Shown in pieces: positions 43,046 through 51,893 of a stretch of 64,000 bases of DNA. Made by a program: the position numbers and the translations under genes. This DNA comes from Streptomyces sp. B1I3 (GTDB lineage: Bacteria > Actinomycetota > Actinomycetes > Streptomycetales > Streptomycetaceae), in contig NZ_JAUSYD010000001.1 in the NCBI RefSeq assembly GCF_030816615.1, forward strand, positions 5,974,501 to 6,038,500. The letters run 5' to 3'. Within the stretch, counting starts at the first letter, position 1. Every line of letters begins with the position of its first letter. Under the pieces are notes generated by a model. That model worked only from the letters and a program-made list of their open reading frames with translations. It did no database searches and was not told where the DNA came from.

Positions 43046-43516
43046 TCAGTCCGCGGCGGGCCTGGGGGCGTCGCGGAGCAGGCAGGTCAGGCGGGCGGTG
43101 CAGACCCGCTTGTCGTGCTCGTCCGTGATGACGATCTCGTACGTGGCGGTGGAGCGGCCGCGGTGTACGGGGGTGGCGACGCCCGTGACGAGGCCGCTGC
43201 GGGCACCGCGGTGGTGGGTGCAGTTCAGGTCGACGCCGACGGCGATCTTGGTGGTGCCGCCGTGCAGCATGGAGCCGACGGAGCCGAGGGTCTCGGCGAG
43301 GACGGCCGAGGCGCCGCCGTGGAGGAGACCGTAGGGCTGGGTGTTGCCCTCGACCGGCATGGTGCCCACGACGCGCTCGGCGGAGGCCTCGACGATCCGT
43401 ACCCCCATGCGCTCGCCGAGGTGCCCGGCGGAGAAGAGTGCGGGGAGGTCGACGCCGAGTGCGGCGTACTCGTCGATGATCTCCTGGGGGAACGTGGGTG
43501 CGGTGTGCTCGCCCAT
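43046..43516 (-). CDS. PaaI-type hotdog thioesterase
   Basis: 156 residues of the hotdog fold. The segment TQPYGLLHGGASAVLAETLG contains the HGG motif used by PaaI-type acyl-CoA thioesterases, and DLNCTHHRGAR is the second strand of the active site. It hydrolyses an acyl-CoA, perhaps phenylacetyl- or hydroxyphenylacetyl-CoA; the true substrate is unknown. The ATG at 43516 is preceded by GGAGCAGGA. It is a single gene between the liv operon and the FdhF-type gene. Confidence 0.85.
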   Translation of the reverse strand: MGEHTAPTFPQEIIDEYAALGVDLPALFSAGHLGERMGVRIVEASAERVVGTMPVEGNTQPYGLLHGGASAVLAETLGSVGSMLHGGTTKIAVGVDLNCTHHRGARSGLVTGVATPVHRGRSTATYEIVITDEHDKRVCTARLTCLLRDAPRPAAD

Positions 43517-43618
43517 GGCGTCCTGCTCCGATCGTCTGCGGTCGTTCGTGCTGTGTGCACTGTTCTTATCAGACGGGTGAGCGGACGCTTAGTGGGTGAG
43601 GGGGTTGGGGGCCGGTGC

Positions 43619-45889
43619 TCAGCTCCGCTCGAACCGGACGACGACCGACTTGCTGGCAGGGGTGTTGCTGGTGTCGGCGGTGGCGCCGAGCGGGACGAGG
43701 ACGTTCGTCTCCGGGTAGTACGCGGCGGCGCAGCCGCGTGCGGTGGGGTAGTGGACGACGCGGAAGCCGGGTGCGCGACGCTCGACGCCGTCCTTCCACT
43801 CGCTGACGAGATCGGTGTAGGAGCCGTCGGCGAGTCCGAGCCGGCGGGCGTCGTCGGGGTTGACCATGACGATGCGGCGGCCGCCCTTGATGCCGCGGTA
43901 GCGGTCGTCGAGTCCGTAGATGGTGGTGTTGTACTGGTCGTGGGAGCGCAGCGTCTGCAGCAGGAGCCTGCCTGCCGGGAGCTCGGGGTACTCGACGGGC
44001 GCGGCGGTGAAGTTGGCCCGGCCGGTGGCGGTGGGGAAGCGGCGTTCGTCCCGGGGGGCGTGGGGGAGGGAGAAACCGCCCGGGCGGGCGACGCGGGCGT
44101 TGAAGTCCTCGAAGCCGGGGACCACGCGGGAGATGCGGTCCCGGATCGTGGCGTAGTCCTTCTCGAAGTCCTCCCAGGGCGTGGTGGAGCCGGGCCCGAG
44201 GACGGAGCGTGCGAGGCGGGCGACGATCGCGGGCTCGGAGAGCAGGTGCGGGCTCGCGGGGGTGAGGTTGCCGCGTGAGGAGTGGACCAGGCCCATGGAG
44301 TCCTCGACGGTGACGAACTGCTTCCCGCCCGCCTGGACGTCCTTGTCGGTGCGGCCCAGGGTCGGCAGGATCAGGGCGCGGGTGCCGGTCACGGCGTGCG
44401 AGCGGTTGAGCTTGGTCGACACGTGGACCGTGAGGCGGGCCCGGCGCATCGCGGCTTCGGTGACGGCGGTGTCGGGTGTGGCCGCGACGAAGTTGCCGCC
44501 CATGGCGAAGAAGACCTTGGCGTCGCCGTCGCGCAGCGCCTGGATGGACCGTACGACGTCGTAGCCGTGGTGGCGGGGCGAGGTGATGCCGAACTCCCTG
44601 TCCAGGGCGTCGAGGAAGGCGGGGGCGGGGCGTTCGAAGATGCCCATGGTGCGGTCGCCCTGGACGTTGGAGTGGCCGCGTACGGGGCAGACGCCGGCGC
44701 CGGGCCTGCCGATGTTGCCGCGCAGGAGGAGGAAGTTGACCACTTCGCGGATGGTGGGCACGGAGTGCTTGTGCTGGGTGAGGCCCATGGCCCAGCAGAC
44801 GATGGTGCGCTCGGAGCCGAGGATCATGGCGAGCGCCTGCTCGATGGACTCGCGGTCCAGGCCGGTGGCGAGGAGCGTCTCGTCCCAGTCGGCGGCGCGG
44901 GCGGCCTCGGAGAATTCCTCGTATCCGTGGGTGTGCGCGGCGACGAAACCGGTGTCGACGGCTCCGTCGGTCTCCAGGATCAGTTTGTTGAGGAGCCGGA
45001 AGAGGGCCTGGTCGCCGCCGATGCGGATCTGGAGGAAGAGGTCGGTGAGCGCGGCGCCCTTGACCATTCCGCGGGCGGTCTGCGGGTTCTTGAAGCGCTC
45101 CAGGCCGGCTTCGGGCAGCGGGTTCACCGAGATGATCTTCGCTCCGGCGGACTTGGCCCGTTCGAGGGCGGACAGCATCCGGGGGTGGTTGGTGCCCGGG
45201 TTCTGCCCGGCGACGATGATCAGATCGGCCTGGTGGAGGTCTTCGAGGCTGACGCTGCCCTTGCCGACGCCGATGGTCTCGGTGAGTGCGGATCCGGACG
45301 ACTCGTGGCACATGTTGGAGCAGTCCGGCAGGTTGTTCGTGCCGAACTCGCGGGCGAAGAGCTGGAGGAGGAACGCGGCCTCGTTGCTGGTGCGGCCGGA
45401 GGTGTAGAAGAGCGCCTCGTCGGGGGAGGCGAGCGCGGTCAGCTCCTCGCCGATGATCTCGAAGGCGCGCTCCCAGGTCACAGCCTCGTACCGGTCGGCG
45501 CCCTCGGGCAGGTACACGGGTTGCGTGATGCGGCCCTGCTGGCCGAGCCAGTAGCCGCTGCGGGTGGCGAGGTCGGCGAGGGGGTGGGCGGCGAAGAAGT
45601 CGGGGGTCACGCGGCGCAGGGTGGCTTCCTCGGCAACGGCCTTGGCGCCGTTCTCGCAGAACTCCGCGGAGTGCCGCTTGTCGCCCTCGGGCCAGGCGCA
45701 GCCGGGGCAGTCGAAGCCGTTCTTCTGGTTGACCTTGAGGAGGGTCCGCGCGCTCCGGCGCACGCCCATCTGCTGCTGGGCGACGCGCAGGGAGTGGGCG
45801 ACGGCGGGCAGCCCTGCGGCTGCGTGCCGGACCGCTTCGACCTGCGGCGCGTCCTGGACCGGGTCACCGGTCGGGGGCTTGGTGGCCAT
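43619..45889 (-). CDS. FdhF/YdeP family molybdopterin oxidoreductase
   Basis: 756 residues of the formate dehydrogenase alpha/YdeP type. Iron-sulphur cysteines appear in DCPGCAWP (61, 64) and FCENG (78). The molybdopterin region has NMCHESSGSALTETIGVGKG, with a Cys where formate dehydrogenases carry Cys or Sec, and GQNPGTNHPRM. The C-terminal MopB domain (LLLQTLRSHDQYNTTIYG) is present. No signal peptide; cytoplasmic. E. coli YdeP supports acid resistance; the substrate here is uncertain and true formate dehydrogenase activity is unproven. AAGGGGAG before the ATG at 45889 sets the start. Confidence 0.88.
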   Translation of the reverse strand: MATKPPTGDPVQDAPQVEAVRHAAAGLPAVAHSLRVAQQQMGVRRSARTLLKVNQKNGFDCPGCAWPEGDKRHSAEFCENGAKAVAEEATLRRVTPDFFAAHPLADLATRSGYWLGQQGRITQPVYLPEGADRYEAVTWERAFEIIGEELTALASPDEALFYTSGRTSNEAAFLLQLFAREFGTNNLPDCSNMCHESSGSALTETIGVGKGSVSLEDLHQADLIIVAGQNPGTNHPRMLSALERAKSAGAKIISVNPLPEAGLERFKNPQTARGMVKGAALTDLFLQIRIGGDQALFRLLNKLILETDGAVDTGFVAAHTHGYEEFSEAARAADWDETLLATGLDRESIEQALAMILGSERTIVCWAMGLTQHKHSVPTIREVVNFLLLRGNIGRPGAGVCPVRGHSNVQGDRTMGIFERPAPAFLDALDREFGITSPRHHGYDVVRSIQALRDGDAKVFFAMGGNFVAATPDTAVTEAAMRRARLTVHVSTKLNRSHAVTGTRALILPTLGRTDKDVQAGGKQFVTVEDSMGLVHSSRGNLTPASPHLLSEPAIVARLARSVLGPGSTTPWEDFEKDYATIRDRISRVVPGFEDFNARVARPGGFSLPHAPRDERRFPTATGRANFTAAPVEYPELPAGRLLLQTLRSHDQYNTTIYGLDDRYRGIKGGRRIVMVNPDDARRLGLADGSYTDLVSEWKDGVERRAPGFRVVHYPTARGCAAAYYPETNVLVPLGATADTSNTPASKSVVVRFERS

Positions 45890-46078
45890 GGTGCTCCCCT
45901 TCGTCTTCGCTTCCGCCCCCGATCCTGTCACGCACGCGGGCGAACTCGTCGTGAGGGAAGCCGGGGGAGGGCGCCGGTCCGGGACGGGCCCGGCGGGGGG
46001 ACGTGGCAGGAAGCGGCGTGCGGTGGGCCGGGCGGCGGGCGGTCCGGATTGTCAGTGGTCCGTGGCAGGATCGGGGGC

Positions 46079-48790
46079 GTGGCTGAGACGGCATCGAAGA
46101 AGACGGCAGACAATCGACCGCGACTGCTCCTGATGGACGGGCACTCCCTGGCGTACCGGGCGTTCTTTGCGCTGCCCGCGGAGAATTTCACGACGGCGAC
46201 GGGGCAGCCGACGAATGCCGTGTACGGCTTCATGTCGATGCTGGCGAACACGCTGCGTGACGAGGCGCCCACGCATTTCGCGGTGGCGTTCGACGTCTCC
46301 CGCAAGACGTGGCGCGCTCAGGAGTTCCCTGAGTACAAGGCGAACCGTTCCAAGACCCCGGACGAGTTCAAGGGGCAGGTCGAGCTGATCGGCGAGCTGC
46401 TGGACGCGATGCGCGCGGACCGGTTCGCGGTGGACGGGTTCGAGGCGGACGACGTGATCGCGACGCTGGCCACGCAGGCCGAGGCGGCGGGGTTCGAGGT
46501 GCTGATCGTCACCGGTGACCGCGACTCCTTCCAGCTGATCACGGAGAACGTGACGGTGCTGTACCCCACGAAGGGCGTCTCGGAGCTGACGCGCTTCACC
46601 CCGGAGAAGGTGCAGGAGAAGTACGGGCTCACGCCGAGCCAGTATCCGGACTTCGCGGCGCTGCGCGGGGACCCGTCGGACAACCTGCCGGGCATCCCGG
46701 GTGTGGGGGAGAAGACGGCCGCGAAGTGGATCAACCAGTTCGGTTCGTTCGCGGAGCTGGTGGAGCGGGCCGACGAGGTCAAGGGCAAGGCGGGCCAGAA
46801 TTTCCGGGACCACCTGGACGCCGTGAAGATGAACCGTGTGCTGACCGAGATGGTCCGCGACGTGGAGCTGCCGAAGACGCCCGCCGCCCTGGAGCGGGCG
46901 CCGTACGACCGCACGGCGGTCACCGGTGTGCTGGACATCCTGGAGATCCGTAACCCGAGCCTGCGTGAGCGGCTGCTCGCCGTCGACCCCGGGGCCGCCG
47001 AGGCGCAGGCACCGCAGCCCGCGGCCGGTGTCGCGCTGGACGGCGTGGTGCTGGGGGAGGGCGAGGTCGCCCCGTGGCTGGAGGCCCATGGGCACCAGCC
47101 CCTCGGTGTCATGACGGTGGACACCTGGTCGCTGGGTACGGGCACGGTCACGGAGATCGCGCTGGCCGCCGCCGACGGGGCGGCCGCCTGGCTGGACCCG
47201 GCCGAACTCGGTGAAGCGGACGAGCGGGCACTCGCCGCCTGGATCGCGGACCCGCAGCGGCCCAAGGTCCTGCACAACGCCAAGAACGCCCTGCGGGTCT
47301 TCCCCGAGCAGGGCTGGCAGCTCGAGGGTGTCTCCATGGACACCGCGCTCGCCGCCTATCTCGTCAAGCCGGGCCGCCGTTCCTTCGCCCTGGACGCGCT
47401 GGCCGTGGAGTACCTCGGCCGTGAGCTGGCCCCGGCCCCCTCGGCCGACGGGCAGCTGGCCTTCGGCGCGGACGACCGCGCCGAGGCCGAGGCGCTGATG
47501 GCCCAGGCGCGGGCCGTGCTGGACCTCGGTGAGGCGTTCACGGTGCGGCTGAAGGAGGTCGGCGCCACCGATCTGCTGCACGACATGGAGCTGCCGACCT
47601 CGATCATGCTGGCCCGTCTGGAGCGGCACGGCATCGCAGCCGACCGGGCGCATCTGGAGGGCATGGAGCAGCAGTTCGCGGGCGCCGTGCAGCAGGCGGT
47701 GAAGGAGGCGCACGCCGCGGTGGGCCGCGAGTTCAACCTCGGCTCGCCCAAGCAGCTCCAGGAAGTCCTCTTCGGAGAGCTCGCGCTGCCCAAGACGAAG
47801 AAGACGAAGACCGGTTACACGACGGACGCCGATGCGCTGGCGTGGCTGGCGGCGCAGACCGAGCACGAGCTGCCGGTCATCATGCTGCGCCACCGCGAAC
47901 AGGCGAAGCTGCGGGTCACGGTCGAGGGCCTGATCAAGACGATCGGTGCGGACGGCCGTATCCACACCACGTTCAACCAGACGGTCGCGGCGACCGGGCG
48001 GCTCTCGTCCACCGACCCGAACCTGCAGAACATCCCGGTGCGCACGGACGAAGGGCGGGCCATCCGCCGGGGCTTCGTCGTCGGTGAGGGCTTCGAGACG
48101 CTGATGACGGCCGACTACAGCCAGATCGAGCTGCGGGTCATGGCGCACCTCTCCGAGGACGCCGGCCTGATCGAGGCCTTCACCTCGGGGGAGGATTTGC
48201 ACACCACGGTTGCCTCACAGGTGTTCGGCGTCGACAAGTCGGCGGTCGACGCGGAGATGCGCCGCAAGATCAAGGCCATGTCGTACGGGCTGGCCTACGG
48301 TCTTTCCGCGTTCGGTCTCTCCCAGCAGCTGAACATCGAGGCGGGCGAGGCCCGCAGACTGATGGACACCTACTTCGAGCGGTTCGGCGGCGTCCGCGAC
48401 TATCTGCGCAGGGTCGTGGAGGAGGCGCGGTCCACCGGGTACACGGAGACGATCCTCGGCCGGCGCCGGTATCTGCCCGACCTGAACAGTGACAACCGCC
48501 AGCGGCGTGAGGCGGCGGAGCGGATGGCGTTGAACGCGCCGATCCAGGGGACGGCCGCGGACATCGTGAAGGTTGCGATGCTGCACGTGGACCGGGCGAT
48601 GACCGAGGCGCGGCTGACCTCACGGATGCTGCTCCAGGTGCACGACGAAATCGTCCTGGAAGTCGCGAAGGGCGAGCGGAAGCAGGTCGAGGAGATCCTG
48701 CGCCGAGAGATGTCCACGGCGGTGGAGCTGCGCGCCCCGCTGGACGTGTCGGTCGGGGTCGGCTCGGACTGGGAGTCGGCCGCGCACTGA
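46079..48790 (+). CDS. polA: DNA polymerase I
   Basis: 903 residues. The 5'-3' nuclease domain (about 15-300) has LLLMDGHSLAYRAFF and GDPSDNLPGIPGVGEKTA. The middle 3'-5' exonuclease-like domain has lost its catalytic carboxylates (VDTWSL and HNAKNAL in place of the DxE and late Asp motifs), so it should not proofread, as usual in this phylum. The polymerase domain is complete: motif A DYSQIELR (near 680), O-helix RRKIKAMSYGLAYG, motif C VHDEIVLE (near 855). GTG 46079 is chosen to match the family N-terminus VAETASKKT. It ends six bases from a convergent gene. Confidence 0.95.
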   Translation: MAETASKKTADNRPRLLLMDGHSLAYRAFFALPAENFTTATGQPTNAVYGFMSMLANTLRDEAPTHFAVAFDVSRKTWRAQEFPEYKANRSKTPDEFKGQVELIGELLDAMRADRFAVDGFEADDVIATLATQAEAAGFEVLIVTGDRDSFQLITENVTVLYPTKGVSELTRFTPEKVQEKYGLTPSQYPDFAALRGDPSDNLPGIPGVGEKTAAKWINQFGSFAELVERADEVKGKAGQNFRDHLDAVKMNRVLTEMVRDVELPKTPAALERAPYDRTAVTGVLDILEIRNPSLRERLLAVDPGAAEAQAPQPAAGVALDGVVLGEGEVAPWLEAHGHQPLGVMTVDTWSLGTGTVTEIALAAADGAAAWLDPAELGEADERALAAWIADPQRPKVLHNAKNALRVFPEQGWQLEGVSMDTALAAYLVKPGRRSFALDALAVEYLGRELAPAPSADGQLAFGADDRAEAEALMAQARAVLDLGEAFTVRLKEVGATDLLHDMELPTSIMLARLERHGIAADRAHLEGMEQQFAGAVQQAVKEAHAAVGREFNLGSPKQLQEVLFGELALPKTKKTKTGYTTDADALAWLAAQTEHELPVIMLRHREQAKLRVTVEGLIKTIGADGRIHTTFNQTVAATGRLSSTDPNLQNIPVRTDEGRAIRRGFVVGEGFETLMTADYSQIELRVMAHLSEDAGLIEAFTSGEDLHTTVASQVFGVDKSAVDAEMRRKIKAMSYGLAYGLSAFGLSQQLNIEAGEARRLMDTYFERFGGVRDYLRRVVEEARSTGYTETILGRRRYLPDLNSDNRQRREAAERMALNAPIQGTAADIVKVAMLHVDRAMTEARLTSRMLLQVHDEIVLEVAKGERKQVEEILRREMSTAVELRAPLDVSVGVGSDWESAAH

Positions 48791-48796
48791 CCGCGC

Positions 48797-49669
48797 TCAG
48801 GCGGCGTCCTTGCCGGCAGGACGGGCCCGAGCGGTCTCCGCTCCGGGCCCGTCCGCCGGTAGTGCGCCGGGCTGTCCGCGCAGCCGCATCCACACCCCGT
48901 ACAGCAGGAGTCCGACGGCGAGTCCCGCCCCCGCGCCGAAACAGGCGGTCGGGATGATGTCGAGCAGGGTGTCGATGTGCCCGAAGTGGGCGTACCAGCG
49001 GGCACATCGGTGGAGGACGCCGAGGAGTACGCACAGGACGAGCAGCGCGCACGCGAACCGGCGTTCCACCCGGCCCAACACGGGTACGGACCGGGGTGCC
49101 GGGCCGGGCCCCGCCTGCCGCAGGCCGGTGCAGGTGAACCAGGCGAGGACGGTCAGGGCCACGGCCGAACTCCCGTACTGGACGAGCTGGAAGACCGGAT
49201 GGCCGCCGAGGCTCCGGCCGAGCACCGGGATCAGCTCCGTGCCCCACCGGTCGTGGTGGGTGAAGGCGTCCCACACGACGTGGGTGCCCGAGCCGATGAC
49301 GGCGGACAGGACGAACCACGCGGTCCCGGGGAGCGCAGGGCGGCCGGGTACCCGGGGCCGCCCACGCAGGAAGGTGTACACGCGTCCCCGCGAGGCGGCC
49401 GGCAGCAACGCCACCAGTGGTTCGCGCAGCAGCAGCCAGAGAGCCACCAGCACACCGGTGATGAGCACGTCCACGGTGAACACCCCCCACGCGGAGTGGG
49501 TCACCGTGCCGAACTCCATGGCCCCCGGGACGGCCGTGTCGGCGTAGTAGGTCGCATCGGGTGCGAACGAGCCTGCGACGAGCGCGGAGGCGACGAGGGG
49601 ACCCCGGCCCGTCCCGGACCGGCGGATCCCCGGGAGCACGGCAGCGGCGTGGCTGAGCGTGAACGGCAT
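48797..49669 (-). CDS. DUF4184 family membrane protein
   Basis: 290 residues. The N-terminus MPFTLSHAAAVLP is the signature of DUF4184. Conserved His/Asp residues (SHAA, PDATYY, HSAW, GTHVVWDAFTHHDRW) resemble the metal-dependent YdjM-type membrane hydrolases. About five hydrophobic segments follow. Function unknown; a membrane-bound metal hydrolase is a guess from family resemblance. The gene is convergent with polA. Confidence 0.8.
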   Translation of the reverse strand: MPFTLSHAAAVLPGIRRSGTGRGPLVASALVAGSFAPDATYYADTAVPGAMEFGTVTHSAWGVFTVDVLITGVLVALWLLLREPLVALLPAASRGRVYTFLRGRPRVPGRPALPGTAWFVLSAVIGSGTHVVWDAFTHHDRWGTELIPVLGRSLGGHPVFQLVQYGSSAVALTVLAWFTCTGLRQAGPGPAPRSVPVLGRVERRFACALLVLCVLLGVLHRCARWYAHFGHIDTLLDIIPTACFGAGAGLAVGLLLYGVWMRLRGQPGALPADGPGAETARARPAGKDAA

Positions 49670-49822
49670 GGCGGCAAGTATGCGTGAGCGGCCGTCACCC
49701 GGCCCGCGGCCCCCGGCCCGTGGGCCCGCCCGCCCCCCGGCCGGCGCTGCGGCTCCCGCCTCGTGGGCCCGTCGCCGTGGCTCCCGTCTCGTCGCCTCCG
49801 CACCGTGGCCCGGTACCGGCCA

Positions 49823-49872
49823 CCTGTGCCGGTCCCCCTGCGCAGGGGGACCGTTGCGGCAGCCGGCACAGG
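49823..49872. repeat. Nested inverted repeats
   Basis: Outer arms CCTGTGCCGG (49823-49832) and CCGGCACAGG (49863-49872) enclose a perfect 22-base palindrome (49831-49852; half-site GGTCCCCCTGC). The block can fold as a long cruciform or RNA hairpin. Confidence 0.6.
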
Positions 49873-49906
49873 GCCGCGTCCGTACGGGTATTGGAGCCGG
49901 GGTACT

Positions 49907-49929
49907 CGTACCGGTCGCCCGTACCGGTC
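49907..49929 (+). repeat. Tandem repeat CGTACCGGTC
   Basis: Two identical 10-base copies (49907-49916 and 49920-49929) at a 13-base spacing; each contains the palindrome TACCGGT or close to it. It could be a protein-binding array. Confidence 0.4.
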
Positions 49930-50132
49930 ATCCGGACCAGCCGTCTCGGGACCGCGGGTGACCCGCAGGGGAACTTCTGGGCAGTTCAGGAACCAGGCCG
50001 CCGGCCGGAACGTGAAGAGTCGGTAAGAAGCGGTCGCAGGCCGGTGTTGCGGCGGCATGGGTTGCCGTAGGGTCGCCTGAGTCCTCGCGCTGGGGAGCGC
50101 GAACAGCCGTCGACGGGGAGGGACCAGAACGT

Positions 50133-51845
50133 ATGGCAGCGCAATTCGGCCGCCGGCTGCGCAGGGGGGCCACCACCACCGCGGTGGCAGCGGCCGCCGT
50201 GGCGGCCCTTTCCGCCTCGCAGGCCCCCGGGGCGCCATTCGCCGAGAGCGCGGCGGGCGGTGACCAGGCGGCAACCGGTTCCACCCCCGCCGGCGAAGGC
50301 GACGGCGCGGCCACCGGCAACTCGCCGTACTACACGGACCTGCCCCCGCTCAACACGCCCAACAAGCCCGGCGCGTCCGTGAATCTGCCGGTGACCGGCA
50401 GTGCGGAGTCGGGCATACCGGCCTCCATCCTGGCCGCGTACCAGAAGGCCGAACGGGACCTCGCGGGCACCGACGCCGCCTGCCGTCTGCCGTGGCAGCT
50501 CCTCGCCGCGATCGGCAAGGTCGAGTCCGGGCAGGCCCGCGGGGGCAAGGTCGACGCCAACGGCACCACGTACTCCCCGATCCTGGGCCCCGCCCTGAAC
50601 GGCCAGGGTTTCGCCCTCATCAAGGACACCGACGGCGGTGCGTACGACGGGGACGCCACCCACGACCGCGCCGTCGGCCCGATGCAGTTCATCCCGCAGA
50701 CCTGGGCCACCTGGGGGCAGGACGGCAACGGTGACGGGCGCAAGGACCCCAACAACATCTACGACGCGGCTCTCGCCGCCGGACGCTACCTCTGCGCGGG
50801 CACACGCGACCTGGCCCAGGCGGCCGACCTCGACCGGGCGGTCCTGAGTTACAACCACTCGCAGGAGTACCTGCGCACGGTGCGTTCCTGGTTCGACTTC
50901 TACAACCGCGGCACCCACGAGGTCCCGGACGGCACAGGAGTGCTGCCCGCCACCCCGGCCACCAGCTACACCCCCTCGCCCTCACCCTCGCCGACGCCTC
51001 CCCGCACACCGAGCCCGGCGCCCAGCACCCCGCCCGCGGGCGGGGGCGGCTCCTCCGGCCCGGCGCCGAAGCCGACGCCTCCCGCCGAGCCGAAGCCGCC
51101 GGCCGAGCCCAGGCCGCCGGCCACCGTGCCGTCCCCGACGCCCACGCCCACGCCGCCGGAGAGGTTCGGCAGCCTCGAGAACGCGGGCACCGGTGCCCTC
51201 ACGGCCACCGCGGGCGAGGCTTTCGCCGAGCGCGTCACCGTGCGGGCGAAGAGCAGCCTCGGCGCCCCGCTCGGCGGGACGCAGGTCACCTTCACCGTCA
51301 CCGGTGACACGGACGCGCGCTTCCCCGGGGGGAGGACCACGGTCACACTGTCCACCGCGGCCGACGGCGAAGTCAGCTCCCCGGTCCTGACGGCGGGTGA
51401 GAAGACGGGCGCGTTCCAGGTGACGGCCGTCGCGGGCACCGCCGCTCCGCGCACCCTCACCTTCACGGCCAACGTCACCGCCCGGCAGGCCGACACCATC
51501 GCCCGTACCGACGACAAGGCCCTCACGGCCACCGCGGGCACCGCCTTCGCCGCCAGGGTCGAGGTCAAGGCCACCTACAAGGGCGTGGGTGTCGCGGGCA
51601 CCGCCGTGACGGCAACGATGATCACCGAGGGCGGGACGCCCGCCGGGAGCGGTAAGGGTCCCTACTTCCAGGACGCGTCCGGCGGCCCCGTCCGCACCCT
51701 GGACCTGACGACCGGCGCCGGCGGAGTCCTGCTGCTCCCGCAGATTTTCGCCGGCGACGAGACGGGCACGTTCACGCTGCGGCTCACCACCGCGAGCGGT
51801 GCCACGGTCACCGTGGAGCTCACGGTCGAGGCGCCCGCCGCCTGA
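50133..51845 (+). CDS. Secreted lytic transglycosylase with Ig-like repeats
   Basis: 570 residues. The N-terminal signal sequence (basic residues then an Ala/Val core, about 1-35) directs export. The SLT/MltB-type catalytic domain (about 95-250) has the acid Glu131 in AAIGKVESGQ and PMQFIPQTWATWG. A Pro-rich linker (about 265-345) leads to two C-terminal Ig-like repeats, each beginning ALTATAG. It should cleave peptidoglycan glycan strands in the cell wall. GGGAGG precedes the ATG. It has a structured upstream region and its own terminator. Confidence 0.9.
   Translation: MAAQFGRRLRRGATTTAVAAAAVAALSASQAPGAPFAESAAGGDQAATGSTPAGEGDGAATGNSPYYTDLPPLNTPNKPGASVNLPVTGSAESGIPASILAAYQKAERDLAGTDAACRLPWQLLAAIGKVESGQARGGKVDANGTTYSPILGPALNGQGFALIKDTDGGAYDGDATHDRAVGPMQFIPQTWATWGQDGNGDGRKDPNNIYDAALAAGRYLCAGTRDLAQAADLDRAVLSYNHSQEYLRTVRSWFDFYNRGTHEVPDGTGVLPATPATSYTPSPSPSPTPPRTPSPAPSTPPAGGGGSSGPAPKPTPPAEPKPPAEPRPPATVPSPTPTPTPPERFGSLENAGTGALTATAGEAFAERVTVRAKSSLGAPLGGTQVTFTVTGDTDARFPGGRTTVTLSTAADGEVSSPVLTAGEKTGAFQVTAVAGTAAPRTLTFTANVTARQADTIARTDDKALTATAGTAFAARVEVKATYKGVGVAGTAVTATMITEGGTPAGSGKGPYFQDASGGPVRTLDLTTGAGGVLLLPQIFAGDETGTFTLRLTTASGATVTVELTVEAPAA
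51195..51215 (+). repeat. 21-base direct repeat, copy 1
   Basis: The sequence beginning GCCCTCACGGCC is identical to 51529-51549. Both encode the start (ALTATAG) of an Ig-like repeat in the transglycosylase gene, 334 bases apart, so the domain probably duplicated; recombination would delete one domain but not keep frame (334 is not a multiple of three). Confidence 0.8.
51529..51549 (+). repeat. 21-base direct repeat, copy 2
   Basis: Second copy of the 21-base identical sequence at 51195-51215, at the start of the second Ig-like repeat. Confidence 0.8.
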
Positions 51846-51857
51846 CCCGTACGGGCG

Positions 51858-51888
51858 GGGGTGCGACCGGTTCCGCCGGTCGCACCCC
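51858..51888. terminator. Hairpin between transglycosylase and hrpB genes
   Basis: GGGGTGCGACCGG (51858-51870) pairs perfectly with CCGGTCGCACCCC (51876-51888) around TTCCG, between convergent genes. Confidence 0.8.
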
Positions 51889-51893
51889 GTCCC

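Larger units (their letters stand above)
49670..50132 (+). other. 463-base GC-rich region with nested repeats upstream of the transglycosylase gene
   Basis: No gene. It holds nested inverted repeats (49823-49872), a tandem CGTACCGGTC pair (49907-49929), and a hairpin TCGCGCT-GGGG-AGCGCGA (50085-50102) just before GGGGAGGG and the ATG at 50133. Cell-wall lytic genes in Streptomyces often have structured leaders (ydaO riboswitch); I cannot confirm one here. Confidence 0.45.

Noticed and set aside
46049..46071. polA promoter TTGTCA with CAGGAT
   Set aside because: The spacing between the hexamers is only 11 bases, too short for a vegetative promoter.
50085..50102. ydaO riboswitch before the transglycosylase gene
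   Set aside because: Only a simple hairpin and a suggestive gene context are visible; the conserved core could not be recognised, so it is not called as a riboswitch feature.
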